Under the pieces are notes generated by a model that saw nothing but the letters and a program-made list of their open reading frames with translations, did no database searches and was not told the origin of the DNA. Both the position numbers and the translations under genes were made by a program. A DNA stretch of 64,000 nt, taken from positions 434,001 through 498,000 of the forward strand of contig JAQZBP010000006.1 in assembly GCA_029237815.1 (NCBI GenBank). The letters are read 5' to 3'. Shown here in pieces: positions 40,346 to 52,359 of the stretch. Origin of the DNA: Moraxellaceae bacterium. Its GTDB lineage: Bacteria > Pseudomonadota > Gammaproteobacteria > Pseudomonadales > Moraxellaceae. Every line of letters starts with the position of its first letter. Position 1 is the stretch's first letter.

Positions 40346-41626
40346 CTATCCCACGTCCGTCAGGTTCACGTCGCGGGTTTCGTGTACCAGTGCGACGGCC
40401 AGCAGGCTGATAAGTGCCGCGCCGCTCACGTAGCCTCCCACCCATGCCAGACCGCCAGCCATGACCAGCCGCTGCGCGAGATAGGGCGCAAACGAGGCGC
40501 CAACGATTCCGCCCAGGTTGTAGGCCACCGACGCGCCCGTGTAGCGGACCGTGGTGGGAAACTGCTCCGGCAGGAATGCGCCCATGGGGCTGAAGATCAG
40601 GCCCATGAGGAAGAGTTCGATGGCCAGGAAGGCCGTGATCCCTACACTGCTGCCGCTACTGAACAGCGGCTCCATCAGGAACCCCGACAGCGCTGCCAGG
40701 ATGCAGCCCGCGGCCATTACGGGTCGGCGCCCATGACTGTCCGCCAGCCAGGCCGACAAGGGAATGGCGAGCGCCATGAACACGATCGCCAGACACTCGA
40801 GACCCAGAAAGGTCTGCCGGGAGAAGCCCAGCTCACGGGTGCCATAGCTGAGCGAGAAAACGGTCGCGATGTAGAAAAGCGCGTAGCAGATCACCATCGC
40901 CATGGTCCCCAGCAATGCCGGTCGCCAGTGATCCTGCAGCAGCGCCGCAAGCGGAATACGTACCGGAGCGGCACGTGCCAGGGCCTGCTGGAACACGGGA
41001 GTCTCGACGAGCCGGAAACGCACATAGAGGCCGACTCCGAGCAGCACGGCGCTTAGCAGGAAGGGAATGCGCCAGCCCCAGGCCCTGAATTGCTCTTCCG
41101 ACAGCAGCAGCGCCAGCAGCAAGAAGACGCCATTAGCCAGGAGGAAACCAATGGGAGCGCCCAGCTGGGGAAACATGCCAAACCAAGCGCGCCGGCCGGC
41201 CGGTGCGTTCTCCGTCGCCAGCAGCGCCGCCCCGCCCCACTCGCCGCCCAGTCCGATGCCCTGCCCGAAGCGCAACAGACACAGGATGATCGGAGCCCAG
41301 ACCCCAATGGCCGAATAGGCCGGTAGCAGCCCGATCAGCGTGGTCGACAATCCCATGATTAAAAGCGAGGCCACCAGCGTGACCTTTCGCCCCACCCGGT
41401 CGCCGAAGTGGCCGAACAGCACAGAGCCCAGCGGACGCGCAATGAAGGCGATGCTGAAGCTGGCGAACGCGCTCAGCAGCTGCGCACTGTCGGACTCTCC
41501 CGGAAAGAACAGGGGCCCCAGGATCAGGGCAGCGGCCGTCGCGTAAATGTAAAAGTCGTAGTACTCGATCGCCGTGCCGACCAGGCTGGCCATCAGGACA
41601 CGTCCGGTGGTGTTGGGGTTGCTCAT
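40346..41626 (-). CDS. MFS transporter, metabolite:H+ symporter (MHS) type
   Basis: The product has 426 residues from MSNPNTTGR; the upstream in-frame extension is hydrophilic and non-conserved. The N-terminal GTAIEYYDFYIYATAAALIL and FGHFGDRVGRKVTL (motif A) are typical of the ProP/KgtP/ShiA group. Twelve membrane helices are apparent, with a second motif A copy (LADSHGRRPVM) in the middle. It probably imports an organic acid or osmolyte with protons; the substrate cannot be deduced. It is convergent with the HD gene, the stops being 6 bases apart. Confidence 0.9.
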   Translation of the reverse strand: MSNPNTTGRVLMASLVGTAIEYYDFYIYATAAALILGPLFFPGESDSAQLLSAFASFSIAFIARPLGSVLFGHFGDRVGRKVTLVASLLIMGLSTTLIGLLPAYSAIGVWAPIILCLLRFGQGIGLGGEWGGAALLATENAPAGRRAWFGMFPQLGAPIGFLLANGVFLLLALLLSEEQFRAWGWRIPFLLSAVLLGVGLYVRFRLVETPVFQQALARAAPVRIPLAALLQDHWRPALLGTMAMVICYALFYIATVFSLSYGTRELGFSRQTFLGLECLAIVFMALAIPLSAWLADSHGRRPVMAAGCILAALSGFLMEPLFSSGSSVGITAFLAIELFLMGLIFSPMGAFLPEQFPTTVRYTGASVAYNLGGIVGASFAPYLAQRLVMAGGLAWVGGYVSGAALISLLAVALVHETRDVNLTDVG

Positions 41627-41651
41627 GGCAGTGTGCTTCGCCTTGTTTGCA

Positions 41652-43034
41652 TTATTTGCCGATGCAGAAGCTGGAGAAGATCCGGCCCAGCAGATCGTCC
41701 GGAGTGAACTCCCCGGTAATTTCCGAAAGCGCTCCCTGCGCCAGGCGCAGGTCTTCCGCCACCAATTCACCCGCGCCGCGCTGCAGCAGTTGTTGCAGCG
41801 CAATCTCCAGGGCGGCGCGTGCTGATTCGAGCGCCTCCAGGTGCCGGCGTCGTGCCGTGAACAATCCGGCGTCCCCGCTCTGGAAGCCCATCAGGTCCTT
41901 CAGGCTTTCGCGAAGCTGTTCCATCCCCAAGCCCTGGTGGGCAGAGAGCACGATTTCCCGATAGGACCTGCCATGAGTATCCACCTGCACTCGACATCCG
42001 GGCGCCAGCCCCGGGACCAGATCACACTTGTTGGCCACCAGGAGAAGCTTTTCCGGCAGGGGCAAGGGCGAGAAAAATCCGGCGGCCTGCTGCAGGGCGT
42101 TATCGCTTTCGGTCAGGTCGTGAACGAAGAGGATGCAATCCGCCTTTTCCACTTCCCGCATGGCGCGACGCACGCCCTCCTGCTCGACGATATCGCTGGT
42201 CTCGCGCAGGCCCGCGGTGTCGATGATATGCAGGGGCATGCCGTCAATCTGGACCAGCTCGCGCAGCACGTCGCGCGTGGTGCCGGCAATCTCGGTCACG
42301 ATGGCCGCGTCGAACCCGGCCAGTGCATTCAGCAGGCTGGACTTGCCGGCATTAGGCTTGCCGGCGATCACCGCATGCATGCCTTCGCGCAGCAAGGCGC
42401 CCTGGCGAGCCTGACCCAGGACTTCCTGCAGCTCCATCTGCAGGCGCCGCAGCTCCTTTTCCACATGTCCGTCGCTGAGAAAGTCGACCTCCTCATCCGG
42501 GAAATCGATGGCAGCCTCTACATACATGCGCAACTGGATCAGGCCCTCGACCAGGCTGTGGATGCGTGCCGAGAACACGCCTCTCAGGGAGCGCACGGCA
42601 GAGCGGGCAGCCTGCTCGCTTCCGGCATCGATGAGATCGGCTATCGCCTCGGCCTGGGCCAGGTCCAGCTTGTCGTTGAGGAAGGCGCGCTCGGAAAACT
42701 CGCCTGGCCGGGCCATCCGCGCACCAAGCTCAAGTACTCGACGCAGCAGCAGATCCATGACAACGGGTCCACCATGGCCTTGCAGCTCGACGACATCCTC
42801 GCCAGTGAACGAGTGCGGGCCCTGAAAGGCCAGGACCAGGCCCTCGTCGATGCCGCTGCCATCAGCCGCATGAAAAGTCGCAAACACTGCTTTGCGAGCC
42901 GGCAATGCCGACTCGCGCTGCAACAGGCGTGCGGCAATGCTCCAGGCCTTGGGGCCGGAGAGTCTGACAATGCCTATGCCGCCGCGTCCGGGTGGCGTGG
43001 CAATCGCGGCTATGGTGTCGTTCGCTACCATCAT
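41652..43034 (-). CDS. mnmE: tRNA modification GTPase MnmE (TrmE)
   Basis: The product has about 460 residues (ATG 43034 or the adjacent ATG 43031), beginning [19 protein letters not shown]. The folate-binding N-domain is followed by helices and a G domain (about 215-380) with [14 protein letters not shown] (G1), EIAGTTRD (G2), DTAGLRE (G3) and NKCD (G4). The C-terminal CIGK carries the conserved catalytic cysteine. It works with MnmG. Residues upstream of the ATG in frame are not conserved. Confidence 0.97.
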   Translation of the reverse strand: MMVANDTIAAIATPPGRGGIGIVRLSGPKAWSIAARLLQRESALPARKAVFATFHAADGSGIDEGLVLAFQGPHSFTGEDVVELQGHGGPVVMDLLLRRVLELGARMARPGEFSERAFLNDKLDLAQAEAIADLIDAGSEQAARSAVRSLRGVFSARIHSLVEGLIQLRMYVEAAIDFPDEEVDFLSDGHVEKELRRLQMELQEVLGQARQGALLREGMHAVIAGKPNAGKSSLLNALAGFDAAIVTEIAGTTRDVLRELVQIDGMPLHIIDTAGLRETSDIVEQEGVRRAMREVEKADCILFVHDLTESDNALQQAAGFFSPLPLPEKLLLVANKCDLVPGLAPGCRVQVDTHGRSYREIVLSAHQGLGMEQLRESLKDLMGFQSGDAGLFTARRRHLEALESARAALEIALQQLLQRGAGELVAEDLRLAQGALSEITGEFTPDDLLGRIFSSFCIGK

Positions 43035-43119
43035 CAACGTCTCGCGTACGTCCTTTTGTCGTTGACTGTCGCCATCGGCATGCGGTTGCTCAAGCTGCCG
43101 ACGGGCAACTTCGATGCAG

Positions 43120-43147
43120 AAAAAAGGCTCCTCTCGGAGCCTTTTTT
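43120..43147 (-). terminator. Intrinsic terminator downstream of yidC
   Basis: AAAAAAGGCTCC, loop TCTC and GGAGCCTTTTTT lie between the yidC stop and mnmE, separating the two transcripts. The A/T tracts allow either direction. Confidence 0.9.
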
Positions 43148-43159
43148 CAAGCATTGGCG

Positions 43160-44848
43160 TCAGGCGTGCTTGCCGTCAGCTTTCTCGATCTGCCGGGTGA
43201 TCACGGCCTGCTGGGCAATCGAGAGGATGTTGTTCACTACCCAGTAGAGCACGAGACCCGCCGGGAACCACAGGAACATTACCGTGAAGACGATGGGCAT
43301 CAGCTTCATCACGCGGGCCTGCATGGGATCGGGCGGCGGCGGATTCAGCATCATCTGCACGAACATCGACGCACCCATGATGAGCGGCAGGATGAAGTAG
43401 GGATCCATCACCGAGAGGTCACGAATCCAGAGGACCCACTCGGCGTGGCGCAGCTCCACCGATTCCATCAGCGTCCAGTAGAGCGCGATGAACACTGGCA
43501 TCTGTACCAGGATCGGCAGGCAGCCGCCCAGCGGATTGATCTTTTCCTTGCGGTACAGATCCATCATGGCCTGCGACATCTTTGCGCGATCGCTGCCGAA
43601 CTGTTCGCGGATGCGCTGGATTTCGGGCGTCACGCGGCGCATATGCGCCATGGACTTGTAGCTGGTCGCGGAGAGCTGGAAGAAGGCCGCCTTCACCATG
43701 ATTGTCAGGATCACGATGGCCCAGCCCCAGTTGCCCACAAAGCCATGGATCTTCACCAGCAGCCAGAACAGGAACTGCGCAATGAACCACAGCATGCCGT
43801 AATCGACCGTCAGTTCCAGGCCGTCGGAGATCTGCTCAAGGCGGCTCTGGATTTTGGGCCCGACATAAAGTGCCGTGGACTGCGTCGCCGTTGTGCCGGG
43901 TACAACCGTAATAGCAGGCCCCGTAAATCCCGCGAAGTTCTCGCCAGTCTCCGATTTGACCCTGGTCGTATAAGTGTTCTTCGCCTTGGCGTCGGGTACC
44001 CAGGCCGCCACGAAGTAGTGCTGAACCATTGCAATCCAGCCGCCGCTCACCGAGGCCTGCACCGGTTCTTCCGCGAATTCGTCGAGTGCAACCTTGTTGT
44101 AGCTCTTCTCCGGTGTCCACCACGCAGCGCCAAGGAAGGTCGACATTCCGAAACCCTGATTGCTGGCGCTAGGATCCTTGCTGTTGTCGCGCTTGAATTG
44201 CCCGAACAGGTTGGCGCTCCAAGGGGCAGTGCCCTTGTTCGCGATCTCGTAGCTGACCTTGACCAGATAATCGCCACGCGCGAACTCATAAATCTTGCGG
44301 ATTTCGACGCCGTCCTGTGCCGGAAGCGACAAAACCACTTTCAGGGATTTTTCCCCATCCTGGAGTACATATTCTGGGGCAGAAGCCGAGTAGCGCGGAC
44401 GACCCGTCGCGCTGGCGTCGGGTCCGTTCGTCCCGACCAAGCCTGTCTGCGCAACATAGGTATGTGCCACGGACTGGTCCATGAGTACGAAGGAATTCTT
44501 GCTGTCGATCGACTCCTTGAACGCAGGCAGCGCAACTCGCACGAGATCGCCGCCGGCAAGGTCAATCTTTACATCGAGAACATCTGTCTTTACGGAGATT
44601 ACAGCGGTGTTGGCCACAGGCACGGCCGAATCCATTGGAGTAGCCGTTTGCGGCGCCACCGGAATATCTGCATCTGCCGCCGGCTGGCTCGGCGCCGCCG
44701 GTACGTCACCCGCTGCCGTCGACGCCGGAGCTGCTGCCTGTGAGGCTCCAGAGATAGAGGCAGCGCTGTATTCCTTCTGCCAGTTGATCAGAAGGAAGTA
44801 GCCGACAACGGCCATCGCGACGATCAAGAGGGTGCGACGAAGTTCCAT
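43160..44848 (-). CDS. yidC: Membrane protein insertase YidC (Oxa1 family)
   Basis: The product has 562 residues (E. coli 548). An N-terminal membrane anchor ([20 protein letters not shown]) is followed by a Pro/Ala-rich linker and the large periplasmic beta-sandwich domain (about 90-330). The C-terminal insertase core (about 350-550) has [19 protein letters not shown], a conserved Arg/Lys-rich loop ([21 protein letters not shown]) and [12 protein letters not shown]. It inserts membrane proteins such as ATP synthase subunits a and c. yidD lies immediately upstream. Confidence 0.97.
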   Translation of the reverse strand: MELRRTLLIVAMAVVGYFLLINWQKEYSAASISGASQAAAPASTAAGDVPAAPSQPAADADIPVAPQTATPMDSAVPVANTAVISVKTDVLDVKIDLAGGDLVRVALPAFKESIDSKNSFVLMDQSVAHTYVAQTGLVGTNGPDASATGRPRYSASAPEYVLQDGEKSLKVVLSLPAQDGVEIRKIYEFARGDYLVKVSYEIANKGTAPWSANLFGQFKRDNSKDPSASNQGFGMSTFLGAAWWTPEKSYNKVALDEFAEEPVQASVSGGWIAMVQHYFVAAWVPDAKAKNTYTTRVKSETGENFAGFTGPAITVVPGTTATQSTALYVGPKIQSRLEQISDGLELTVDYGMLWFIAQFLFWLLVKIHGFVGNWGWAIVILTIMVKAAFFQLSATSYKSMAHMRRVTPEIQRIREQFGSDRAKMSQAMMDLYRKEKINPLGGCLPILVQMPVFIALYWTLMESVELRHAEWVLWIRDLSVMDPYFILPLIMGASMFVQMMLNPPPPDPMQARVMKLMPIVFTVMFLWFPAGLVLYWVVNNILSIAQQAVITRQIEKADGKHA

Positions 44849-44851
44849 AGC

Positions 44852-45106
44852 TCAGGACGCCTTGGGAGGTTGCGCGCTTGCGCGAAAGGAAAATGTTTCA
44901 GGTACCGGATCCAACCCACCCTCAGCCCATGGATGGCAACGCATAAGCCGATGCGTTGCGAGATAGGCGCCCTTGAGGGTGCCGAAGTGCGTTATCGCTT
45001 CTACGGCGTAGGCTGAGCAGGTTGGATAAAAACGGCAATGTGGCGCCATCAATGGACTGATGGCGACCTGGTAGAAGCGGATAGGAAGGATCAATAGAAC
45101 CTTCAT
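44852..45106 (-). CDS. yidD: Membrane protein insertion efficiency factor YidD
   Basis: The product has 84 residues. The signature [15 protein letters not shown] (about 24-38) and the following [16 protein letters not shown] identify the family. Its ATG overlaps the rnpA stop (ATGA) and its stop lies 3 bases before yidC, so rpmH-rnpA-yidD-yidC form one tight cluster. Confidence 0.95.
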   Translation of the reverse strand: MKVLLILPIRFYQVAISPLMAPHCRFYPTCSAYAVEAITHFGTLKGAYLATHRLMRCHPWAEGGLDPVPETFSFRASAQPPKAS

Positions 45107-45495
45107 TGCCTGGCCCCGATGGCCGGCGACGAGGTCTGTCCGTACTTCCGTTGCACCCGCTTCCAGGCCTGCTCCAGCGCCGTGCGAAAATCCGGCGAGG
45201 GCAGTGCCGTCAAATCCTGTCTAGCCAGGAAGATGACATCTACGGCAGGCAGCTGGTTCTGATGCAGGCGGAAACTGTCGCGAATCTGGCGCTTGAGCCG
45301 ATTCCGATCCACCGCGCGGCGAACCTTCTTCTTGGCAATCACCAGCCCGAGGCGGGGATGTCCAAGATCATTGCAACGAACCAGAAGCAGGAAGTTCGCT
45401 TCGCCAACCTTGAAGGAAGTACTGTCGAAAACCGCCTGGAATTCTGCGGGCCGCAACAGGCGCAGCGCAGGGGAAAAGCCGAGGCGATTATCCAA
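45103..45495 (-). CDS. rnpA: Ribonuclease P protein component
   Basis: The product has 130 residues if started at TTG 45495, giving (M)[21 protein letters not shown]. No ATG or GTG exists at a sensible place; a CTG at 45513 would overlap rpmH. The RNR signature is present as [21 protein letters not shown] (about 51-71). It binds the RNase P RNA to mature tRNA 5' ends. The gene starts 10 bases after the rpmH stop. Confidence 0.93.
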   Translation of the reverse strand: MDNRLGFSPALRLLRPAEFQAVFDSTSFKVGEANFLLLVRCNDLGHPRLGLVIAKKKVRRAVDRNRLKRQIRDSFRLHQNQLPAVDVIFLARQDLTALPSPDFRTALEQAWKRVQRKYGQTSSPAIGARQ

Positions 45496-45505
45496 GCACT
45501 GATGG

Positions 45506-45649
<144 letters not shown>

Positions 45650-45904
45650 TCAAAAAATAGACAAATCCGGGCAAACCCGGAGAGGGCGGCCATTCTAGGG
45701 AGGCTGCTGCTGCTTGGCAATGGGCAAATGACGCCGGTGGGCATGATCCTCGCTGGCACTCAGGGTGGGGATGCCATGGGGGTCGAATGCCGCACCGTTG
45801 GCCGAGCCGCTTGCGGCGAGGCCGGTTTTCTAGAAAGCAGACCTTAAATATCTTTAAAGGATTATATAAAGATAAGAGCTATATCTATTACATCGCACGT
45901 CGTC

Positions 45905-45913
45905 TGTGGATAA
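45905..45913 (-). promoter_or_regulatory. DnaA box 1
   Basis: Perfect TTATCCACA on the minus strand, next to the AT-rich block. Confidence 0.8.
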
Positions 45914-46003
45914 GCATCCTTTGTATTTAGAAATCAGGTGCTTAGAAAAACTCCAAATATGTGCGCGAACGGTATCCCTGACACTTGAAAATCTGTGGAC
46001 AGT

Positions 46004-46012
46004 TGTGGATAA
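46004..46012 (-). promoter_or_regulatory. DnaA box 2
   Basis: Perfect TTATCCACA on the minus strand. A weaker box (two mismatches) is adjacent at 45994-46002, in the same orientation and ten bases away. These may also autoregulate dnaA. Confidence 0.8.
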
Positions 46013-46129
46013 CTTAGCCTCTTCTTTCTGTCCCCGGTGTTTGCCCTGCCATCAGGTGCATCCATCCACAGCCTTTTATACGGCGTGGAGGGGTCGGTTT
46101 TTGCTGTTTTTGCTGTTCAGGATGATGTT

Positions 46130-47476
46130 GTGGCGATCTGGCCTGGCTGCCTGGAGCGTTTGCAGGACGAGCTCCCGCAGAACCTTTTCAATATGTGGAT
46201 TCGGCCCTTGCAGGCTGAGGAAGGCGCGCAGTCATTAAAACTGCTGGCGCCCAACCCCTTCTTTGTCCGGCACATTGCAGACAAGTACATGGGCCGCATC
46301 CGTGAGCTGGCCCTGGATCTGAGCCAGGGACGCATGACACAGGTGCAGATCGAGGTAGGTAACAAGCGGGACCGTGAGCTGCCCCAGAGCCCGTCCCGTC
46401 CGTCAGCGCCTGCTGCAACACCGGCTCCCATTGTAGATAGCTTGCCTCGCCTGGCTAGCAACCTTAATCCACTGTTTACGTTCGAGAACTTTGTCTCCGG
46501 CAAATCCAACCAGCTTGCCTTCGCGGCCTGTCACCAGGTTGCTGAAAAGCTTGGCAGCTCGGGTCATAACCCGCTCTTTATCTATGGCCCCACCGGCCTC
46601 GGTAAGACTCACCTCATGCATTCGGTAGGCAATGCCGTGCTCAAGGGAAATCCTGGCGCGCGCATTCTCTACATTACTTCCGAGCGCTTTGTAGGCGATT
46701 TCGTGACAGCGTTGCAGCGTGACCTGATGAACGACTTCAAGCGCCTTTATCGGTCTCTTGATGTGCTCCTCATCGATGACATTCAGTTTTTTGCGGGAAA
46801 GGGGGGCTCTCAGGAGGAGTTCTTCCATACCTTCAATGCGTTGCTGGAAGGTTCCCGCCAGATAATTTTGACTTCTGACAAATTTCCAAGAGAAATCAAT
46901 AATTTAGATGAACGTCTCAAGTCTCGTTTCGCTTGGGGCCTAACATTGCAGGTGGAGCCTCCCGAGCTTGAGACTCGGGTCGCCATCCTCATGAAGAAGG
47001 CGGAACAGAACGGGGTCATTCTGCCCCAACCGTCGGCCTTTTTCGTCGCGCAACATGTCCAGGCCAACGTTCGTGAACTTGAAGGTGCCCTGAACAAGGT
47101 GATTGCTACCGCCAGATTCAAAGGCAAGCCGGTTGATCTGGACTTGGTTAAAGAGGCCCTGAAGGACATTCTTGCCGTTCGTGCCAAACAGATCAGTATC
47201 GACAATATTCAGAAGGTAGTGGCCGAGTACTACCGTATTCCCTTGCGGGAACTGACGGGTAAGAAGCGAAACCGCTCTTATGCTCGGCCGCGCCAGGTAG
47301 CTATGGCACTGTCCAGAGAGCTTACGGCCCACAGTTATCCGGAAATCGGTCATGCCTTTGATGGCAGAGACCATTCCACTGTGATCCACGCCTGTGAAAA
47401 GATTGAGGATTTGAAGAAATCCGAACCGAACATGGCCGAGGATTACAACAACCTTCTTCGCCTGCTCCAGACTTAA
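46130..47476 (+). CDS. dnaA: Chromosomal replication initiator DnaA
   Basis: The product has 448 residues from the GTG at 46130 (AGGA upstream), giving MAIWPGCLERLQDELPQNLF; this start lines up with other DnaA proteins, whereas the frame extends upstream to 46037 without conservation. Domain I (about 1-80) precedes a linker rich in Pro/Ala/Ser. The AAA+ domain has Walker A GPTGLGKTH and Walker B LLIDDIQFF. Domain IV (about 355-448) has RNRSYARPRQVAMALSREL and the signature HAFDGRDHSTVIHA, which recognises DnaA boxes. Confidence 0.97.
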   Translation: MAIWPGCLERLQDELPQNLFNMWIRPLQAEEGAQSLKLLAPNPFFVRHIADKYMGRIRELALDLSQGRMTQVQIEVGNKRDRELPQSPSRPSAPAATPAPIVDSLPRLASNLNPLFTFENFVSGKSNQLAFAACHQVAEKLGSSGHNPLFIYGPTGLGKTHLMHSVGNAVLKGNPGARILYITSERFVGDFVTALQRDLMNDFKRLYRSLDVLLIDDIQFFAGKGGSQEEFFHTFNALLEGSRQIILTSDKFPREINNLDERLKSRFAWGLTLQVEPPELETRVAILMKKAEQNGVILPQPSAFFVAQHVQANVRELEGALNKVIATARFKGKPVDLDLVKEALKDILAVRAKQISIDNIQKVVAEYYRIPLRELTGKKRNRSYARPRQVAMALSRELTAHSYPEIGHAFDGRDHSTVIHACEKIEDLKKSEPNMAEDYNNLLRLLQT

Positions 47477-47493
47477 CGCTCAAGGAAGCCAAG

Positions 47494-48597
47494 ATGAAAC
47501 TGTCTATTTCTCGTGATCAACTTCTCAAGCCACTCCAGCAGGTTTGCGGTGTGGTTGAGAAACGGCAAACCTTGCCGGTCCTGGCCAACGTGCTTGTGGA
47601 AGTGGAGCGGGGCAGGCTTTCACTCACCGGTACGGACCTTGAGGTAGAGCTCATCGCCCATGCCGAGTTGACCGGTGAGTTTGGCGAGGGAGAGGTCACA
47701 GTGCCGGCGCGCAAGCTTCTGGATATCTGCAAGTCGCTCCCGGCCAGTGCCGAGATTGAACTTAAGCTTGATGCCCAGAAACTTACCCTCAAGTCGGGCA
47801 AGAGCCGCTTCACCCTTACCACCCTGCCGGCGAACGAATTCCCGAATCTGGAAGAAGGCGTAGGCGCGTTCAGCTTCACCATCAGCCAGAAGGCGCTTAA
47901 GAAGCTTATCGAAAAAACCTCATTTGCCATGGCTCAGCAGGATGTTCGTTACTACTTGAACGGAATGCTTTTCGAAGTGACGGCGGGTCGCCTTCGAACT
48001 GTGTCGACTGATGGCCATCGTTTGGCCATGTGTGATGCCGAGGCCCGAACTGAGGGCGATGACCGTATGCAGGTCATCGTTCCCCGCAAGGGTGTGCATG
48101 AGCTTTCCCGGCTGCTTACGGACGAAGATGGTGAGGTAACGCTGACGCTGGGCGCTAACCATATTCGCGCTACTGTCGGGAATGTCACCTTCACGTCGAA
48201 GCTTATCGATGGAAAGTTCCCGGACTATGAACGAGTCCTGCCAAAGGGTGGCGATAAGGTTGTCTTGGCGAATCGTGAGGAACTGCGGCAGTCCTTGCAG
48301 CGTGCCTCCATTCTTTCCAACGAGAAGTTTCGGGGTATTCGGCTTCAGTTGACCCCTGACTTGCTGCGCATCCAGGCCAATAACCCGGATCAGGAAGAGG
48401 CAGAGGAAGATCTCTCCATCGAGTACGCCGGGGCGTCGCTGGAGATTGGTTTCAATGTGCAGTATCTCTTGGATGTACTGGGCGTGCTGGAGACTACTAC
48501 CGCCAAGGTTACCCTCGGGGATGCAAACAGCTCTGCATTGCTTCAGGACGCAGACAGCAATGCTGCCCTGTATGTCGTCATGCCGATGCGGCTGTAA
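47494..48597 (+). CDS. dnaN: DNA polymerase III subunit beta (sliding clamp)
   Basis: The product has 367 residues (E. coli 366). Three clamp domains are readable: the N-terminal MKLSISRDQLLKPLQQVCGVVEKR, the middle RYYLNGMLFEV...TVSTDGHRLAMC and the C-terminal VMPMRL, part of the peptide-binding pocket. It lies 17 bases after dnaA, with AAGGAAG as the ribosome site. Confidence 0.98.
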   Translation: MKLSISRDQLLKPLQQVCGVVEKRQTLPVLANVLVEVERGRLSLTGTDLEVELIAHAELTGEFGEGEVTVPARKLLDICKSLPASAEIELKLDAQKLTLKSGKSRFTLTTLPANEFPNLEEGVGAFSFTISQKALKKLIEKTSFAMAQQDVRYYLNGMLFEVTAGRLRTVSTDGHRLAMCDAEARTEGDDRMQVIVPRKGVHELSRLLTDEDGEVTLTLGANHIRATVGNVTFTSKLIDGKFPDYERVLPKGGDKVVLANREELRQSLQRASILSNEKFRGIRLQLTPDLLRIQANNPDQEEAEEDLSIEYAGASLEIGFNVQYLLDVLGVLETTTAKVTLGDANSSALLQDADSNAALYVVMPMRL

Positions 48598-48615
48598 GGT
48601 CGGGGCCGACTGACG

Positions 48616-49692
48616 ATGACGTTGTATCGTCTGGAGATTGGCCATCTGCGCAATCTCCAGTCTGTTTCTCTCTTTCCACATCCCCATCTGAATGTATTGA
48701 GTGGCCCTAATGGCAGCGGCAAGACCTCGCTTCTGGAGGGCATTCACCTGCTTGGTACGGGCCGTTCGTTCCGCGTTAATCGAGTCCGGCGCCTTGTTGA
48801 AGATGGCCAAGAATCCTGCACAGTCTTTGCCGCCTTTGCGGATGGCTCCAAGGCTGGCATCCGCTGTACCCCTGCAGGTATCTCCGAGCTGAGGATTGAC
48901 GGCTCACCAGCTGCCGGGCTGGCAGATCTGGCTCGTGCCCTCCCATTGCTGCTCTTTGAACCGGCCAGCTTTGAAGTCTTTGATGAGGGCTCGAAGCCCC
49001 GGAGAGCCCAATTGGACTGGGGAGTGTTCCACGTGGAACATGGCTTCTATTCCGTGTGGCGTAACTACCAGCGAGCACTCAAGCAAAGGAATTCACTACT
49101 GAGATCAGGTAGTATTTGCGGCTTGGAAGCGCAGTCATGGCATGTACAGATGACCGAGGCGGCCACCCTCCTCCATGCTTTCCGATCCAGCTTCATGGCT
49201 CGTTGGGAACCCAGCTGGCAGCAACATCTGCAGGATTTCCTGCCTGGCGTGGATCTGAGCCTGGACTACGTACCTGGCTGGGATACGGAGACGGCGCTCG
49301 GCGCCCTGTTGACCGAACAATGGAGCAAGGATACCGAGAGGGGTTTCACGCAGTACGGCCCGCATCGTGCCGATCTCCGGATTCGTGCAGGGAACGTCCC
49401 GGCGTCGGAGGTGCTGTCTCGAGGTCAGCGCAAGCTGGCCCTGTTTGCGCTCAAGCTCTCGCAACTTTCGTTGCTGGAAGGCTTGGGCCAGCGCTGTATT
49501 CTGATGGTTGATGACTTGGCGTCTGAGTTGGATGCTGAAGCGAGGAGCCGCCTCCTTGGCTATCTGGCAAAAAGTCCTTCACAGGTCTTTGTCACGGCGA
49601 TTGACGCGGAAGCAGTAGCGCTGCCCTTGAGGGAGGCTAATCAAGAGTACAAGTTGTTCCACGTGGAACATGGGAATATCCAGGAGGGCTGA
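48616..49692 (+). CDS. recF: DNA replication and repair protein RecF
   Basis: The product has 358 residues (E. coli 357). Walker A is GPNGSGKTS (about 33-41), followed by GIHLLGTGRSFR. The ABC signature region is LSRGQRKLALFALKLSQL and Walker B is ILMVDDLASELD. It loads RecA at gaps together with RecO/RecR. Two parS sites are embedded in the gene and read as FHVEHG at residues 138-143 and 348-353. Confidence 0.96.
   Translation: MTLYRLEIGHLRNLQSVSLFPHPHLNVLSGPNGSGKTSLLEGIHLLGTGRSFRVNRVRRLVEDGQESCTVFAAFADGSKAGIRCTPAGISELRIDGSPAAGLADLARALPLLLFEPASFEVFDEGSKPRRAQLDWGVFHVEHGFYSVWRNYQRALKQRNSLLRSGSICGLEAQSWHVQMTEAATLLHAFRSSFMARWEPSWQQHLQDFLPGVDLSLDYVPGWDTETALGALLTEQWSKDTERGFTQYGPHRADLRIRAGNVPASEVLSRGQRKLALFALKLSQLSLLEGLGQRCILMVDDLASELDAEARSRLLGYLAKSPSQVFVTAIDAEAVALPLREANQEYKLFHVEHGNIQEG
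49025..49040. promoter_or_regulatory. parS site 1 (ParB-binding)
   Basis: The perfect 16-base palindrome TGTTCCACGTGGAACA equals the proteobacterial parS consensus. It lies within recF, 3.0 kb from the origin and 12 kb from parAB. Confidence 0.9.
49655..49670. promoter_or_regulatory. parS site 2 (ParB-binding)
   Basis: A second perfect copy of the 16-base palindrome, 630 bases from the first and in the same recF reading frame, near the gene's 3' end. Confidence 0.9.
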
Positions 49693-49758
49693 CGTGCCCT
49701 CCTTTCTGCAGAAAGACAGGCAGCCCATCGCCGCGGAGCGCGAAGGCGTAGCGGATGA

Positions 49759-52206
<2,448 letters not shown>

Positions 52207-52230
52207 GGGTTCGATTACGCAGCAGTAGTG

Positions 52231-52256
52231 AAAAAGGTCCTTGAAGGGCCTTTTTT
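52231..52256 (+). terminator. Intrinsic terminator of gyrB
   Basis: AAAAAGGTCC, loop TTGAA and GGGCCTTTTTT form a hairpin (one G-T pair) 24 bases after the stop codon. Confidence 0.85.
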
Positions 52257-52359
52257 ATTGGACGCTGGCCAAGGTAGAGGAGGCCGCGAATTTGCCGGAG
52301 GCCAAAGAATATAGGTCTCACGGAGTGAGCAAGCACATACAAACAGCGGCGTTTGCAGG

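Larger units (their letters stand above)
45841..46129. other. oriC: Chromosomal replication origin region (oriC)
   Basis: The 489-base gap between rpmH and dnaA contains an AT-rich block at 45841-45893, unusual for this GC-rich window and a candidate unwinding element. Two perfect DnaA boxes follow at 45905 and 46004, with imperfect ones at 45994-46002 and 46062-46070. The transcription polarity of flanking genes reverses here. The stretch 45641-45840 shows nothing else. Confidence 0.8.
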
